Assembly: GCA_954871525.1 (NCBI GenBank)
Contig: OX940869.1
Span: forward strand, 27,060,001 to 27,124,000
DNA from: Parietaria judaica
Taxonomy: Eukaryota > Streptophyta > Magnoliopsida > Rosales > Urticaceae
Length of the DNA stretch: 64,000 nt
Reading direction: 5' to 3'
The translations under genes were made by a program, and so were the position numbers. A model generated the notes under the pieces. That model was not told the origin of the DNA and ran no database searches. It was given only the letters and a program-made list of their open reading frames with translations. Of the stretch, positions 33,533-44,224 are shown one piece after another. Within the stretch, counting starts at the first letter, position 1; every line of letters begins with the position of its first letter.

Positions 33533-33905
33533 GTAATGCTATGTTTAAAATTTCTCATAATAATAAGATTTTTATTAGCAAATCTAGCTTATACAAGCAC
33601 ATTAAGAAATCAATTGATGTTTTGACTAACTTTTGTGAAATTCCATATATTTGGAATTCAAGTAATTATCACTAATCAAGTAAAGAAAAAAATATAAATT
33701 AAAAAATTTTAAAATTAATTTTTTTCAAAAAAAAAGTTTGGGTATTTTTGCCGCTAACAGCCACATGGCGGATGTTAACGGAAAAATAATGTTTTCATGC
33801 CAAAGTCACGGTCAACGCACGTTGGGTATTTTTGCCGTCAGTTTTAAAGTTTGAATACACGGGACACGTTGACCAAAGGTTTGGTATTTTTTACCGTATT
33901 TTCCC
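33533..33905 (-). repeat. MULE right terminal inverted repeat
   Basis: About 373 bp, the inverted partner of 8906-9305. It ends in CCC immediately before the TSD TTCATTATA. Similarity runs through the ATCAATTGAT and CTTATACAAGCACATTAAG stretches to about 33533 and then stops. Confidence 0.88.
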
Positions 33906-33914
33906 TTCATTATA

Positions 33915-35915
33915 AATCCGAAGATATTAAAAAAGAAAATAACACGATTGTACGTATCATTAGTTTTAATTAAAAAAACAAATTAAAATAACAAGCCCAT
34001 GAGTCAAAGCGTATAAGATGGAGATAGAAAAAGAGATTTAGGGTTTAGGGATCGTTAAATGTATATTCATTTACAAATATATATATTTAGTTCCTATGTT
34101 TAGGGATCGTTTAATATATATTCATTCGCTAAATGTATATGTTTAAGGATAGTATTTTTATTAGAAAACAAATACTATTCGGTCGTCGTGTCTATTCGAT
34201 AATAAACTACTTTGAAGAAAGCATCTCCTCTTCCTACCACTTCCGAAAGTACACGATGTTTTGTTTCATCTCAACTTCTCAGCAGTTTGTTTATTTTTAT
34301 TTTTTTTCTTCAAATTAAATTCAGAGCTTTATATATAAATTTTTAACGTGAATTTCTCCGGTTATAAAACTATTTCTTCAGCATTGAAACTATTCGAGGT
34401 AAGTCTTCAATGGGATATTTCAATCTCACATCTACAGTCTTATTTTCTCCCAACTCTAACGTCAGTTTCCTGATAACTCTACCACGGTGACGTTAACGAT
34501 ATTGCAAGGCCGGCTCCAACTCCTAGCATCTCTGACATTAACCAATTCGGGTAATATAAGAAAATAATTATCACATATATCTCTTATATATATGCTTACA
34601 TATGGCTAATACAATTTCCTTCGTGCACTTTGATGGGCTCATCCGTTGTGTTCAACTATGGTTTAATCTTTATAGTTTCTCCGGTAACGGTCAATTTTTT
34701 TTCAATTAATGTAGGGGGTTGTTTCAATTTTTTTTCTTTTATAATTTAGACTATGCGGTATAAATGTTGTATTATTTGTGTATGCTGCCAATCAGAGCGT
34801 TTCCACTTCGTTGATGTAATTGGTTTATTTTTCATTTGCTTCTTCATGTTTTCATTTTCTGCTTTTCTTCTTGAATGGGGGCTTGGTTTTCTTCGTATGA
34901 CTTGTGGAACCTAAGATCATGAGGTAAATTTGTGATGACTCATGTCCTTTTTTAATTTTTAATGTGGCAAAATGTGTAAGGTATAGAGATTTCTTTTATT
35001 TCCAAAAATTATATTTGTTTCGAAACTCAGGGCTATTTGTTCAATCATCTAAATTTCACTTGAAGGAATAGTTCTGTTTGCTCAGTGTTCTAAAAAATTT
35101 AGAATTCCCACCTTTTCTGGCGAAGGAATATGTTTGTCTGCTCAGTATTTTGAAAAGTTTAGAAAAAGTGAAAAACTGAACCAATCAAATATCATTAAGC
35201 CTCTACTCTTCCTCTTCGAAGAGCCACATCTCCTCACTCAAATATAAACTTTCATTCGGTTATGGCTTTAAATCTTCGAAGAGCAGCATCTCCTCTCGCT
35301 CGTTCGGTCAATCTTTCTCTCTCGCACTGTTGTGCTAATCTCGGCTTCATCTTCGGCCTCTATGGGCTTCATCTTATTCATCCGGCTTCATATGATGTTT
35401 TTTTTTTTTTTTTGCATTATTATTCCTTCATGAATTTATTTTTCCTTAGTAACCTTTTAAATTGTTTGTTGTTGAATGAGATAGTTTGGATTTACCCCGT
35501 TCTATCGCCGCCTAATTTGACCCCTGCTCAATCGAACCGAGTTTGCAGTGCCCCTGCTCTTCTTCAGGTCAATTACTAATCCTCTAGAAAATTTTCTTAC
35601 TTGAAAACCAAAGGATTGTTTTAATTCTGCTCTTGTATTTACCAGACAATCTTTGTTTTGTGATTATTTGAAGCATAAGGATTCCCAATGTCGAACATCT
35701 TTAGTTTCTTCTCGGCGTGTCTTTAGATTTATTATATGACCATTATATGAATCTTACCAACCTGGAAAAAGAAGATTTAGAGTGGTACTTAATTTTTTAG
35801 GAATCTATAACAGTTCATGTGAAAATTTCTATCTTAATTGGGGAAGTCTGTAGATTGTTTTAGTGGATTTGTTTGCTTGTGTTATGATTGTGTTGATGAG
35901 GTTTTTGTTGTTTGT
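33915..35915. other. AT-rich spacer, possibly containing captured exon fragments
   Basis: No transposon terminus or known domain is recognisable. From 35262 a frame beginning MALNLRRAASPLARS has the look of a mitochondrial presequence. The same TCTTCGAAGAGC...CATCTCCTC string occurs just upstream (about 35214) and within it (about 35272). It may be host exon debris within a Helitron, but this is unproven. Confidence 0.4.
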
Positions 35916-35920
35916 GTTAT

Positions 35921-36195
35921 TGATGGAGCCAATTGATACTTACAAATCAGCCACAATCTCATGCACGCCCATGAGAATGATTCTCCTTTAATTTCTATTA
36001 TATTATTTCATTTTACTATTGATTCTTTACTTTTCAATCATGCTTATTTTAGGTTAATATTTACAATAGTTATTGCCTAATATGCTTATATATAACTAAA
36101 AAATGTACGTGATTGAGCAGTAGATTTTGAATAAAAATTGGAGCTTGAAAGCTTATCAGAAAATTCATCGATTACATATTGTTCGGGCTACATCA
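35921..36195 (+). repeat. 5' LTR of the miniature element
   Basis: 275 bp, about 96% identical to 37120-37394 by direct comparison. It ends GGGCTACATCA directly before the primer-binding site. Confidence 0.93.
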
Positions 36196-36227
36196 GTTGG
36201 TATCAGAGCCACTCGATTCTTGCGCAG

Positions 36228-37190
36228 ATGGCGCCGAAGAAACGAGCCGTTCATGACGCTTCCGTAGACGACTTTGTGAGCCGTGAAGATTTAGACGGAT
36301 TATACGCTCAATGCAAGATGTTGTTCCTCAAGATGAATGCAATGATGCGTAATCAAGCGGCACAGCAACATCCCCGAGGTGAATCCGACACGGAGGACGA
36401 TCGCGAGAATCCATTCGGGCGACAATATGGAGGCTACGGACACGAGATGCGTCGAACTGAGGCGGTCCCGGAGTTCGCACGGTGGGAAGCGGTGTTTGAA
36501 GTGGATATCCCGAAGTACGGCGAGTTTGTCGACGGTGAGGCGGAGTACGCCGAGATCGCCTACGATAAACCCGTGTACGATGAGTACGACGAGACGACGT
36601 ACGATGATGCAGAACACGGCGAGGCCGTGTACGATGACTCGGAGTACGGCGAGATGGAGAATGAAGAGATGAAATACGATGCAGCGGCATATGGCGACGC
36701 CGTAGACGATGAGCCCGTGTACAACAAATTTGGGTATGACGAGATGGTGTGCGCCGAGAAGACCGATCCGACATATGGGACCGTGGTGATTACGACCAAG
36801 AGCGTGAAGACCACGAGCACGACTGCAACAACCATGGCAAGGTTGAAAAGAAAAATAAATTGTGGTGGTAACTTAAGTGTTGATTTTTCGTCGACGATCC
36901 ACAGTGGAGTCCAGAGAATACGCTTCAGCATCAAGTACATGCAGCGACGACGATCAAAGGGAAGGCTTGACAACATCACGTGGATCCATACAAAATGCAA
37001 ATCTGGTGTCATTTTACGGCGACGGCTCTGGCGTCGATATGAACGCGGTGATGACGGTGAGGTCTCGGCACAAATCGACAGTCTAAATTCGAGGATGAAT
37101 TTTCTCGACTCTAGGAGAATGATGGAGCCAATTGATACTTACAAATCAGCCACAATCTCATGCACGCCCATGGGAATGATTCTCCTTTAA
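36228..37190 (+). CDS. Gag-like protein with acidic tyrosine-rich repeats
   Basis: 320 codons from the first ATG after the primer-binding site (MAPKKRAVHDASVDDFVSRED). The N-terminal region includes a coiled-coil-like stretch (LYAQCKMLFLKMNAMMRNQ) and FARWEAVFEVDIPKYGEFVDGE, which resembles the start of the gag core in plant Ty3/Gypsy elements (W...F.VDIP.F.G). The core is then lost and replaced by acidic repeats of the type PVYDEYDETTYDDAE, similar to the C-terminal part of some Gypsy gag proteins. A basic tail follows. The frame is open from the PBS to within the 3' LTR, which is notable for a non-autonomous element. No protease, RT or zinc knuckle is present. Confidence 0.65.
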   Translation: MAPKKRAVHDASVDDFVSREDLDGLYAQCKMLFLKMNAMMRNQAAQQHPRGESDTEDDRENPFGRQYGGYGHEMRRTEAVPEFARWEAVFEVDIPKYGEFVDGEAEYAEIAYDKPVYDEYDETTYDDAEHGEAVYDDSEYGEMENEEMKYDAAAYGDAVDDEPVYNKFGYDEMVCAEKTDPTYGTVVITTKSVKTTSTTATTMARLKRKINCGGNLSVDFSSTIHSGVQRIRFSIKYMQRRRSKGRLDNITWIHTKCKSGVILRRRLWRRYERGDDGEVSAQIDSLNSRMNFLDSRRMMEPIDTYKSATISCTPMGMILL

Positions 37191-37394
37191 TTTCTATTAT
37201 ATTATTTCCTTTTACTATTGATTCTTTACTTTTCAATCATGATTATTTTAGGTTAATATTTACAATAGTTGTTGCCTAATATGCTTATATATAACTAAAA
37301 AATGTACGTGATAGAGTAGTTGATTTTGAATGAAAATTGGAGCTTAAAAGCTTATCACAAAATTCATCGATTTCATATTGTTCGGGCTACATCA
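37120..37394 (+). repeat. 3' LTR of the miniature element
   Basis: 275 bp, the partner of 35921-36195. The gag-like frame runs into it and stops at 37188-37190. Confidence 0.93.
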
Positions 37395-37399
37395 GTTAT

Positions 37400-40300
37400 C
37401 GATATATTAAGAATCACCCCTCGCCTTACCTCATTTCATTGACATTTACCATTCTCTAATTTGTCGGCTCTAAGTTTTTTATCAAAATTTCAACCCCTTT
37501 CTTTTTCTCTTTTTTTGAATTATTTAATCTTGAAAAAAAATTGTGCCTTTTGAACAGCTTCAGTACATATTCGTTTCCATCTATTCGAACAGTTGCGAAC
37601 ACTTCCCTTCACACCAGTTGGTAAGCAGTTGCAGACACTTTCACTTCAGTCGAACAAATAGAACGGTTTCCTTTTGAGTCTTTCATTTTCCATTTGATGC
37701 AAAAATCATTTCGAGTGCTCGGTTCTCTCTCAGTATTTCTCACTATTCTCTCTCCGCCGGGCTGTCGGTGCCAATGTCTAAACCACCACCAAGTCGGCCT
37801 CTGCTACACTGCAACTAAACTCTCGGCTTCATCTTCGTCCTACAAGGACCTTCCTCGGCGTCGACTCGACCCCACTCTCGCCTCTGCAATTTTTCTTTGT
37901 GGTTTTATCTCATCACATTTAGTTTCTGACTTCTGTTTGGCAAGGTAGTACTACTCCATATGTGGTGCTTATACCAACTCTATATTACTTTTTCCAGAGC
38001 AAGCAAACGAAAGTTGATGAGCATTATCTCTGGAAATTCAAATCTTTTTTTAAAAAAAAAGTCCCCTATGAATTGGTTCATGAGGGAAAATACGGACTCA
38101 ATTGGTATTTGAGATGTTAGATATATCTTGTTCTTCTTTTTCATTTTTCTTTTTTGCTTTTTTCAACTTATATTTAGAAAATGAATATATTGTGTTGTTT
38201 GGATTTGATATTTTGGGTCCGCCACATCTTAAGATGGAAATGTTTAGAGCTTAGGGAGAAAAAAATAGTGCTTTCATGGATTTACATGTTGAAGAACAAA
38301 AATAAGAAGGGGACAACTGATTGTTCTGGTATTGCTTTGGTTTCTACAATATTTCCGTTCCATTATAGACTTTTAGTGTTAACTCTGCTTACATTAGATC
38401 TCTGGTGCATAGTAGTTACTCACTTATGATTTTAGTTTTTAATGAATGACAAAGAAAAAAAAAGTCGAATTTTATTCTCTACTTCAATATTAATTTTAAT
38501 TTTTACATAGAATTAACCTAATTGACGTGTATTCTAATCATCTTTGTTATCCTATTTCCGGTTTGACATGAATTGTGTTCGGGGTGGGGAATATGGCTGG
38601 AGGTGGCACATGTACGACTCAAAGGAAGTTATTGGCTTGGTACGCTGTTTCTTACCTCGGAAAATTTTTGTTTCTCTTAAAGTTAAGTAGTGAATGCATA
38701 ACAACAAGTTCTCTAATTACCCCTTCTTTGTTATATAAACATGCTTCAATTTCTAATTACCCCAAGGCAGGAATAATATTAAGTCTTGGCTGTTTCTTCG
38801 TCTTTTTTTCGTTTCAATTTTTGTTTTTCTTTTCTCTGTTCTTTTTAACCAGTGCTGAAATATTTGATATTCAATTCATACCAAAATGTATATATCACGG
38901 GTTTTCGACATGGCGAACCACGGAATACAGTGCAAGATGTTTCTCGATTTCCGTTAACCGTGTTAGTGAATGAAGATTTTGATTTTTGTTTCAATTAGTG
39001 TTTTCAATTTCACTGTATTTTTCAGGTGGTGAAGATTTATAATTCAAGAAAACTGCTCTTCAATATCGCTTTCGTATCGCGGAATTTATAGGTGGTGAAC
39101 TATCAAACGAGTGAGGAGCTTATGAAGCGAGTATTGGCCGAGTGAAATATATTTTTTGATTATCGGGTAGCCAAGTAAATGACTCTTGAGGTTTATGTTT
39201 TTCTTGGCGATGTATTTGATTATATCGTTTTTCAATTTTTTTTTTTTCCTTTTTCTGATAGTCTTCAATATCATTTTATATAGAAGGTTTTTATACAGGG
39301 TGAGCCATAAGAAAAGCAAGGAACTTATTAAGAGAGTTCAAGATGAGTGCAAGATGTTTCTCAATGTTCCGTTAGCCGAGTAAAATGAAGTTAGTGACTT
39401 CTAAGCTTTGCGTTTGAATTTGATTTTTTTTTCATATATATTTGTCACTGAAGTTGTTCGTCAATGAATTAAGGATCATTTACATATATTTTATTTTATT
39501 CTCTATAACTATTGTATTACAAGTGTAATTATATTCATATAACGACATTTTCTTCAATGGAGTTATTTATATAAAAAGATTACCTTTACCACCGAGGAAT
39601 TTTTTTGATGAACAAAGTAATTCCAATACTTATTGCTATTTTAAAATATAGGACATAACACGTTGATTGGTAATTAATAAAAAAAAAAAAAAAAAAAACT
39701 AAACGATGTTTTAGCTCCTTTATGGATCACTTATGTGAACATTCTTATACTAAATATAAGAGATATGGTTCACAAAAGGATTTGTTTTAAAAATTAAATT
39801 TTGGTCTTTAATTTGTTCTATTTAGGTAGTTATGAACTTATGAAAAAAAGGGCTTATATTCTTATTCACATCGTTTTAATTTAGAGTCAATTATGTTTGG
39901 TTATGGTTTATGACTTTAATTTGTATATTACATTGTTTCAATTCAAAGCCAAAAAACATGATTCTAAATTCGTTTTCTAAGTAAAATAACTAAACATGTT
40001 TTTTACAGTATTATCTAAATTTTGGATATAGAATACAAAAAATAAATTTGGAAAATATAACCAAACAGTTCCACAAAAAGAATGTTGGGCTAAGAAAATT
40101 AGAGATTGCGGACTGTGGAAGTCAAAGAATAATGGAGAGTTCTAAAGCTGGATATATTTTCCACTGATGACATGGTATTTTTCTTACTTATTAACCATTA
40201 TACTATTTTTGGTGTGAGCTTTCCCATTTTTGGGTTAACATATATAACCATGATAATAAAATAGCATATTATCAGTTAACTATATTTCCCATTTGTTATT

Positions 40301-40440
40301 ATGGATGCAGTCTTTACAAGTTCAACATTTCTCTTTAGGGAATTTAAATATACTATTTTATTCTTACATAGACATTTAAAAACAACATTTATGTTTGACC
40401 ATCATTTTAATGTTTCAAAATTTATCAGGTTATATTAAAT
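37400..40440. other. AT-rich spacer, likely Helitron body, no clear gene
   Basis: Long T- and A-rich tracts, including a 19-base A run near 39680-39698. Scattered exon-like pieces occur near 38575-38650 and 38890-39390. Two of these, GEELMKRVLAE-like at about 39110 and KELIKRVQDECKMFLNVPLAE at about 39320, are related to each other. No known domain is recognised. The segment ends at a Helitron 3' terminus, so it may be captured host sequence. Confidence 0.4.
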
Positions 40441-40449
40441 AAAAATAGT

Positions 40450-40580
40450 AAACCACAATACATAATTAAATCGCACAATTAATTTGATATGGATATATAT
40501 TTTTCAACAACATACGATAAAAAAAATAATTTTAAAATATTTTCGGCACCACCGCGCAAAGAGCGGTGCCAGTCCACTAG
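40450..40580 (+). mobile_element. Helitron 3' end, copy 2
   Basis: CACCGCGC-AAA-GAGCGGTG (40550-40568) forms a stem with one mismatch, 8 bp before CTAG (40577-40580), followed by T. The last roughly 30 bp and the subterminal CAATTAATTTGATATGGATATAT-like stretch match copy 1 at 8446, so the two belong to one family. An outer GGCACC/GGTGCC pair (40545-40550 and 40565-40570) offers an alternative longer stem. The 5' end was not found. Confidence 0.75.
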
Positions 40581-40796
40581 TTTTAATAAGGGTAATTTTG
40601 ATTCTAAAAACATCAAACGAGTAGTTCTACAATTTTAAACACTTGAGAATTAAAAAAACTAGTGAATGGAGGATCAAAAATCAAATTTTCCTTCCTTATT
40701 TATTAAAACCTCACACACACACATCAATACACCTTTAACAAACATTACAAGCGAGGATTTGAGGAAGATGAATTCATAATATAAAGACATGATCAT

Positions 40797-40934
40797 ATGC
40801 TACGGAGAGCAGCTGCGGCTAAATGGACTGCCACAATTGTTCTGGCTACTATTCTTTTCGGGGCTGCAGTTTTTTGGCTGCCCCCGCTTGCCGCTGCAAG
40901 CCCCCTTATTCCACTTCCCGGTTCCTCCTGTTAG
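40797..40934 (+). pseudogene. Short membrane-protein-like exon cut by an LTR
   Basis: The frame reads MLRRAAAAKWTATIVLATIL, then a hydrophobic stretch of about 20 residues (to FWLPPLAAA), then PLIPLPGSS. It stops at TAG only because the LTR begins at 40929 (TGTTAG). The base composition is GC-richer than the flanks and the layout (basic N-terminus, one membrane segment) resembles the first exon of a small host membrane protein. I do not recognise the family. No continuation is seen on the far side of the LTR. It could be chance. Confidence 0.35.
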
Positions 40935-41690
40935 ACTCACTTGTACGTGTGGCCTATTGGGCATTATAATAATTAATTGGTTTATTAATAATTAGATAAA
41001 TCTTATTGGTTTAATTAAATAAAGGTAAATTCCTATTGTACCCTGATGGTGGGTATATATTAAGTGAAACCCTAGGAATTGGTCCTCTCTACCTACGTAA
41101 GTTTTCCTCTCGATCAAAGAAGGCTTGTCACACTAAAGAGGTTAAGAAAGAGAAACTCAATTCTGGTGATTAATCGTTTCCGCTACTATTCCGATCATGG
41201 ATCAAGGTACGCTTTCGTGATCTAATATTCATATGTGAAAATCATCTCGTTCTAAGATCTTGGCTAATAATGTTCTATGCAATATTATGGAATCGTTTTG
41301 CATAATCATGTATGACATTAAATTAATGCTTACATGTGGTATCAGAGCAAATAAATCAAACACGTTATAGGAAAATGATAGGTTCAACAATCAAGGCTCT
41401 GATACCACATGTAAGAATTAAAAATTGATGCTTATATGATACATGGAAGGGACTATGTCGAAAATTGATGTACAACTACTACGATCCATATTAGTCGTCA
41501 TGCTTGATAATAACTTTATGATGTAATTAAACATTACGATGGATTTATCTTAAGTATGTGCAATTATGTTTATTCTTAAACCATAAAGGATATAATGGCA
41601 CATGGGCCAAGTGGGAGAATGTTAGACTCACTTGTACGTGTGGCCCATTGGGCATTATAATAATTAATTGGTTTATTAATAATTAGAAAT
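40929..41690 (+). mobile_element. TRIM-like Copia LTR unit (LTR, short interior, partial second LTR)
   Basis: An LTR of 406 bp (40929-41334, TGTTAGACTC...GCTTACA) is followed by the tRNA-Met primer-binding site TGGTATCAGAGC at 41337. The interior is only about 285 bp and ends in a purine-rich CCAAGTGGGAGAA tract. A second LTR copy begins at 41620 and matches the first for about 70 bp before diverging. This is the layout of a terminal-repeat retrotransposon in miniature, or of a Copia element that lost its interior. The second LTR joins unrelated Copia sequence downstream, so the right end is rearranged and no TSD can be shown. Confidence 0.75.
41335..41411. repeat. Inverted duplication of the primer-binding site
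   Basis: ACATGTGGTATCAGAGC (from 41332) is repeated as its exact reverse complement GCTCTGATACCACATGT about 45 bp further on (ending near 41412). The inverted copy includes a few bases of the LTR end, so a reversed LTR-PBS junction is present. Confidence 0.85.
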
Positions 41691-42249
41691 AAATGTGGGC
41701 TTATTTACTTATGTACCTTACAGAGTTATAGCTTAAGTAAATAAAATTAATTTCTTTATTTACCTTTGATACTTTAGTTGACTTAATTCGTTGACCGTGT
41801 GTTGACATTTAAAGTTAACTCAATTTGATATCTATATTATGAATAATTTGTTAGTGGCCAAATTAGAATGTCCAATAGATATTAAATTATTAATGTTCAA
41901 TCACCCCGATTAAGTTATGCTTTAATGACATAAATGTTTTATTACAGGTGAATTGAAGTTCATTAGTTATAAAGCATTTCTGGATCGCCCAAAGGTTGAT
42001 TATTAGTTTTATAATTGATGAACATTATCGTGGTAATCTATTTGATCAGTTAGGTATGTTTAGTATATCCAAATATTACAAGCATATCTAATTTGAGTAT
42101 GTTAGTTACCAATTATGTGAATTAGATTTTGCATCAATCATGTTTCATGTATATTGTTGTTTCACCCAAAGGTGATCTTTAATATGCATATTATGTTAGC
42201 TTCTAATGTTCTGAATCTGTATTATGAAGTTTTTCTCAAAGCATTAACG

Positions 42250-43085
42250 TGTAAGCATATGTTATATATTGCAGCTTCTGTTCCTGTTTCTCTTCATTTG
42301 CAAGCAGCGTCAGTTATTAAGTTTAATGGGCTCAATTTCTTAGAATGGTGTGAGCAAATTCAGTTTCTCCTCGGTGTTTGGGATCTTGATATTGCACTCT
42401 TAATTGAGAAACTTGCTACCCTTACTGATGCTAGCAGTGCCGAGATCTTTCCATAAAGCTTGGGAAAGATCTAACAGATAAGCCTAATGTTTATGAAAAT
42501 GACTGTAGCAAACAATATCAAGTCCACACTGAACAGAACTGAAAGTGCTAAGTAATTTTTGAAGTCTGTGGAAGAAAGTTCTCAGTCTGAATCAGTTGAT
42601 AAGTCGTTGGCTGGGACACTGATGGGTACGTTAACCACTATGAAATTTAATGATTCTCGTACCATGCATGAGCATATCGTCGAAATGACGAACATTTCAG
42701 CAAGATTGAAAACCATGGGAATGGAAGTGAATGAAAATTTCCTAGTAACGTTCATCCTCAATTCCTTACCTTCTGAGTACGGTCCATTTCATATGAGCTA
42801 TAATACTCTGAAGGATAAATGGAATGTGCATGAATTACAAAGCATGCTCATTCAAGAGGAATCGAGGCTTAAGAAACTGGGAAGTCATTCACCTAATCTC
42901 GTTGGTCATAAAGGTGCTGGAAAGAAACCTTGGAAAAATGATGGAAAGGGCAAGAAAGGACTATCCAGGCTTAATCAGTCATCTGCCCCCAAATCAACCA
43001 GAAGGAACCAAGCAAAGAAACATGTCAGTTTTGCAAAATGACTGGACACTTTCAGAAAGATTGCCTGAAACGTAAGGCATGGTTC
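42250..43085 (+). pseudogene. Copia gag
   Basis: It reads SVIKFNGLNFLEWCEQIQFLLG, then after two stops LAGTLMGTLTTMKFNDSRTMHEHIVEMTNISARLKTMGMEVNE and FILNSLPSEYGPFHMSYNTLKDKW, the UBN2-type gag of Copia elements. A zinc knuckle CQFCKMTGHFQKDC follows at about 43030-43075 in another frame. A splice acceptor-like TTGCAG precedes it at about 42270. Stops near 42456 and 42555 and the frame change near 43040 disable it. Confidence 0.85.
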
Positions 43086-44224
43086 GAAAGAAAACGTATA
43101 CATTACGTTTCAATATGTTTCGAATCAAATTTAGCTGAAGTTCCTTATAATACCTGGTGGATTGATTCTGGTGCTACCACTCATGTTTCAAATATGATGC
43201 AGGGATTCCTTTCGACCCAAACCATAAGCGAAAATGAGAAATTTATCTACATGGGTAACAGAGTCAAAATTCCAGTTGAAGCTATTGGAACTTATCGTTT
43301 AGTTTTAGACACTGGGTGTCATTAAGATCTTTTTCGAACTCTGTATGCTCCTTTTATTTCTCGCAATTTTATTTTCGTGTCCAAACTTGATAAAGCTGGG
43401 TACACTTCTAAATTTGGCAATGGATGTTTCAGTTTGTTTAAACAAAATCTTTTATTGAGTTCGGGTATTCTTTACGATGATCTCTACATATTAAAGCTTG
43501 ATACTATTTTTGCCGAGACTCTATTAGCCTTGCATCATAATGTTGGAACTAAACATGGTATGTCTGATGAATCATCAGCTTACTTGTGGCATAAACGTTT
43601 AGGTCATATATCCAAAGAAAGAATTGAAAGATTTGTAAAGAATGAAATCCTTCATCATTTGGATTTTACTGATCTTGGTTTTTGTATTGAATGCATTAAG
43701 GGAAAGCAAACAAGACAGACACTTAAGAAAGAAGCCATAAGAAGCTCACAGCTCCTTGAAATTATTCACACCGATATTTGTGGGCCTTTTGATGTTCCAT
43801 CTTTTGGTGGAGAAAGATATTTTATCACCTTTATCGATGATTTTTCACGTTATGGATATATCTATTTGTTGCATGAAAAAGCTCAATCAGTAGATACTCT
43901 AGAGATGTTTATCAATGAAGTTGAAACGCAATTAGATAGAAAGGTGAAAAATGTCAGATCTGACAGAGGTGGTGAATATTATGGAAGATGCTGAAAGTGG
44001 AAAGTGCCCTGGTCCCTTTGCTAAGTTCCTTGAAAGTCGTGGTATTTGTGCTCAATACACAATGCCAGGAACACCGCAACAAAACGGCGTTGCAGAAAGG
44101 GGTAACCGTACATTAATGGATATTGTTAGGAGTATGTGAAGCAATTCGTCTTTACCAAAATCATTGTGGATGCATGCTTTAAAGACTGATGTTTATCTGT
44201 TAAACAGGGTTCCTAGTAAAGCAG
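43086..44224 (+). pseudogene. Copia protease and integrase (5' part)
   Basis: The protease motif WWIDSGATTHV lies at about 43155-43190. The GAG-pre-integrase region (AYLWHKRLGHISKERI...CIECIKGKQTRQ) and the integrase core (IIHTDICGPFDVPSFGGERYFITFIDDFSRYGYIYLL; VRSDRGGEYYG; PGTPQQNGVAERGNRTLMDI) follow. A stop lies near 43325, a frame break near 43990 and a stop near 44137. At 44225 a solo LTR interrupts the gene. Confidence 0.9.

Larger units (their letters stand above)
8906..33905. mobile_element. Non-autonomous MULE (Mutator-like element), split by a CACTA insertion
   Basis: The left end GGGAAAATTACGGC and the right end ...GTATTTTCCC begin long, roughly 90% similar inverted repeats. They are flanked by a perfect 9-bp TSD TTCATTATA (8897-8905 and 33906-33914), the length typical of Mutator elements. 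Without the CACTA insertion (9876-33117 plus one TSD) the element is about 1.75 kb. No MURA transposase (MULE domain, SWIM finger) is visible in what remains, so it is non-autonomous. The inner left part is GC-rich, unlike the rest. Confidence 0.9.
35921..37394 (+). mobile_element. Miniature LTR retrotransposon with gag-like ORF (TR-GAG type)
   Basis: Two 275-bp LTRs (TGATGGAGCC...CTACATCA) differing at about 11 sites are flanked by a perfect TSD GTTAT (35916-35920 and 37395-37399). A primer-binding site TGGTATCAGAGCC, which pairs with initiator tRNA-Met, starts 2 bp after the left LTR at 36198. A purine-rich stretch CTAGGAGAA precedes the right LTR. The whole element is 1474 bp, too short for pol. 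It must have moved using proteins from another element. Confidence 0.93.

Noticed and set aside
35262..35579. Open frame starting MALNLRRAASPLARS, like a mitochondrial presequence
   Set aside because: After about 40 residues it becomes low-complexity, with no domain or splice-linked continuation found. Kept only as a possible captured fragment.
36198..36210. tRNA-Met-like sequence (also at 41337)
   Set aside because: These are LTR-retrotransposon primer-binding sites, complementary to a tRNA 3' end. No cloverleaf is present.
37694..37948. Open frame with a hydrophobic start and Cys-rich stretch
   Set aside because: No recognisable family; short, isolated and within AT-rich Helitron-like sequence.
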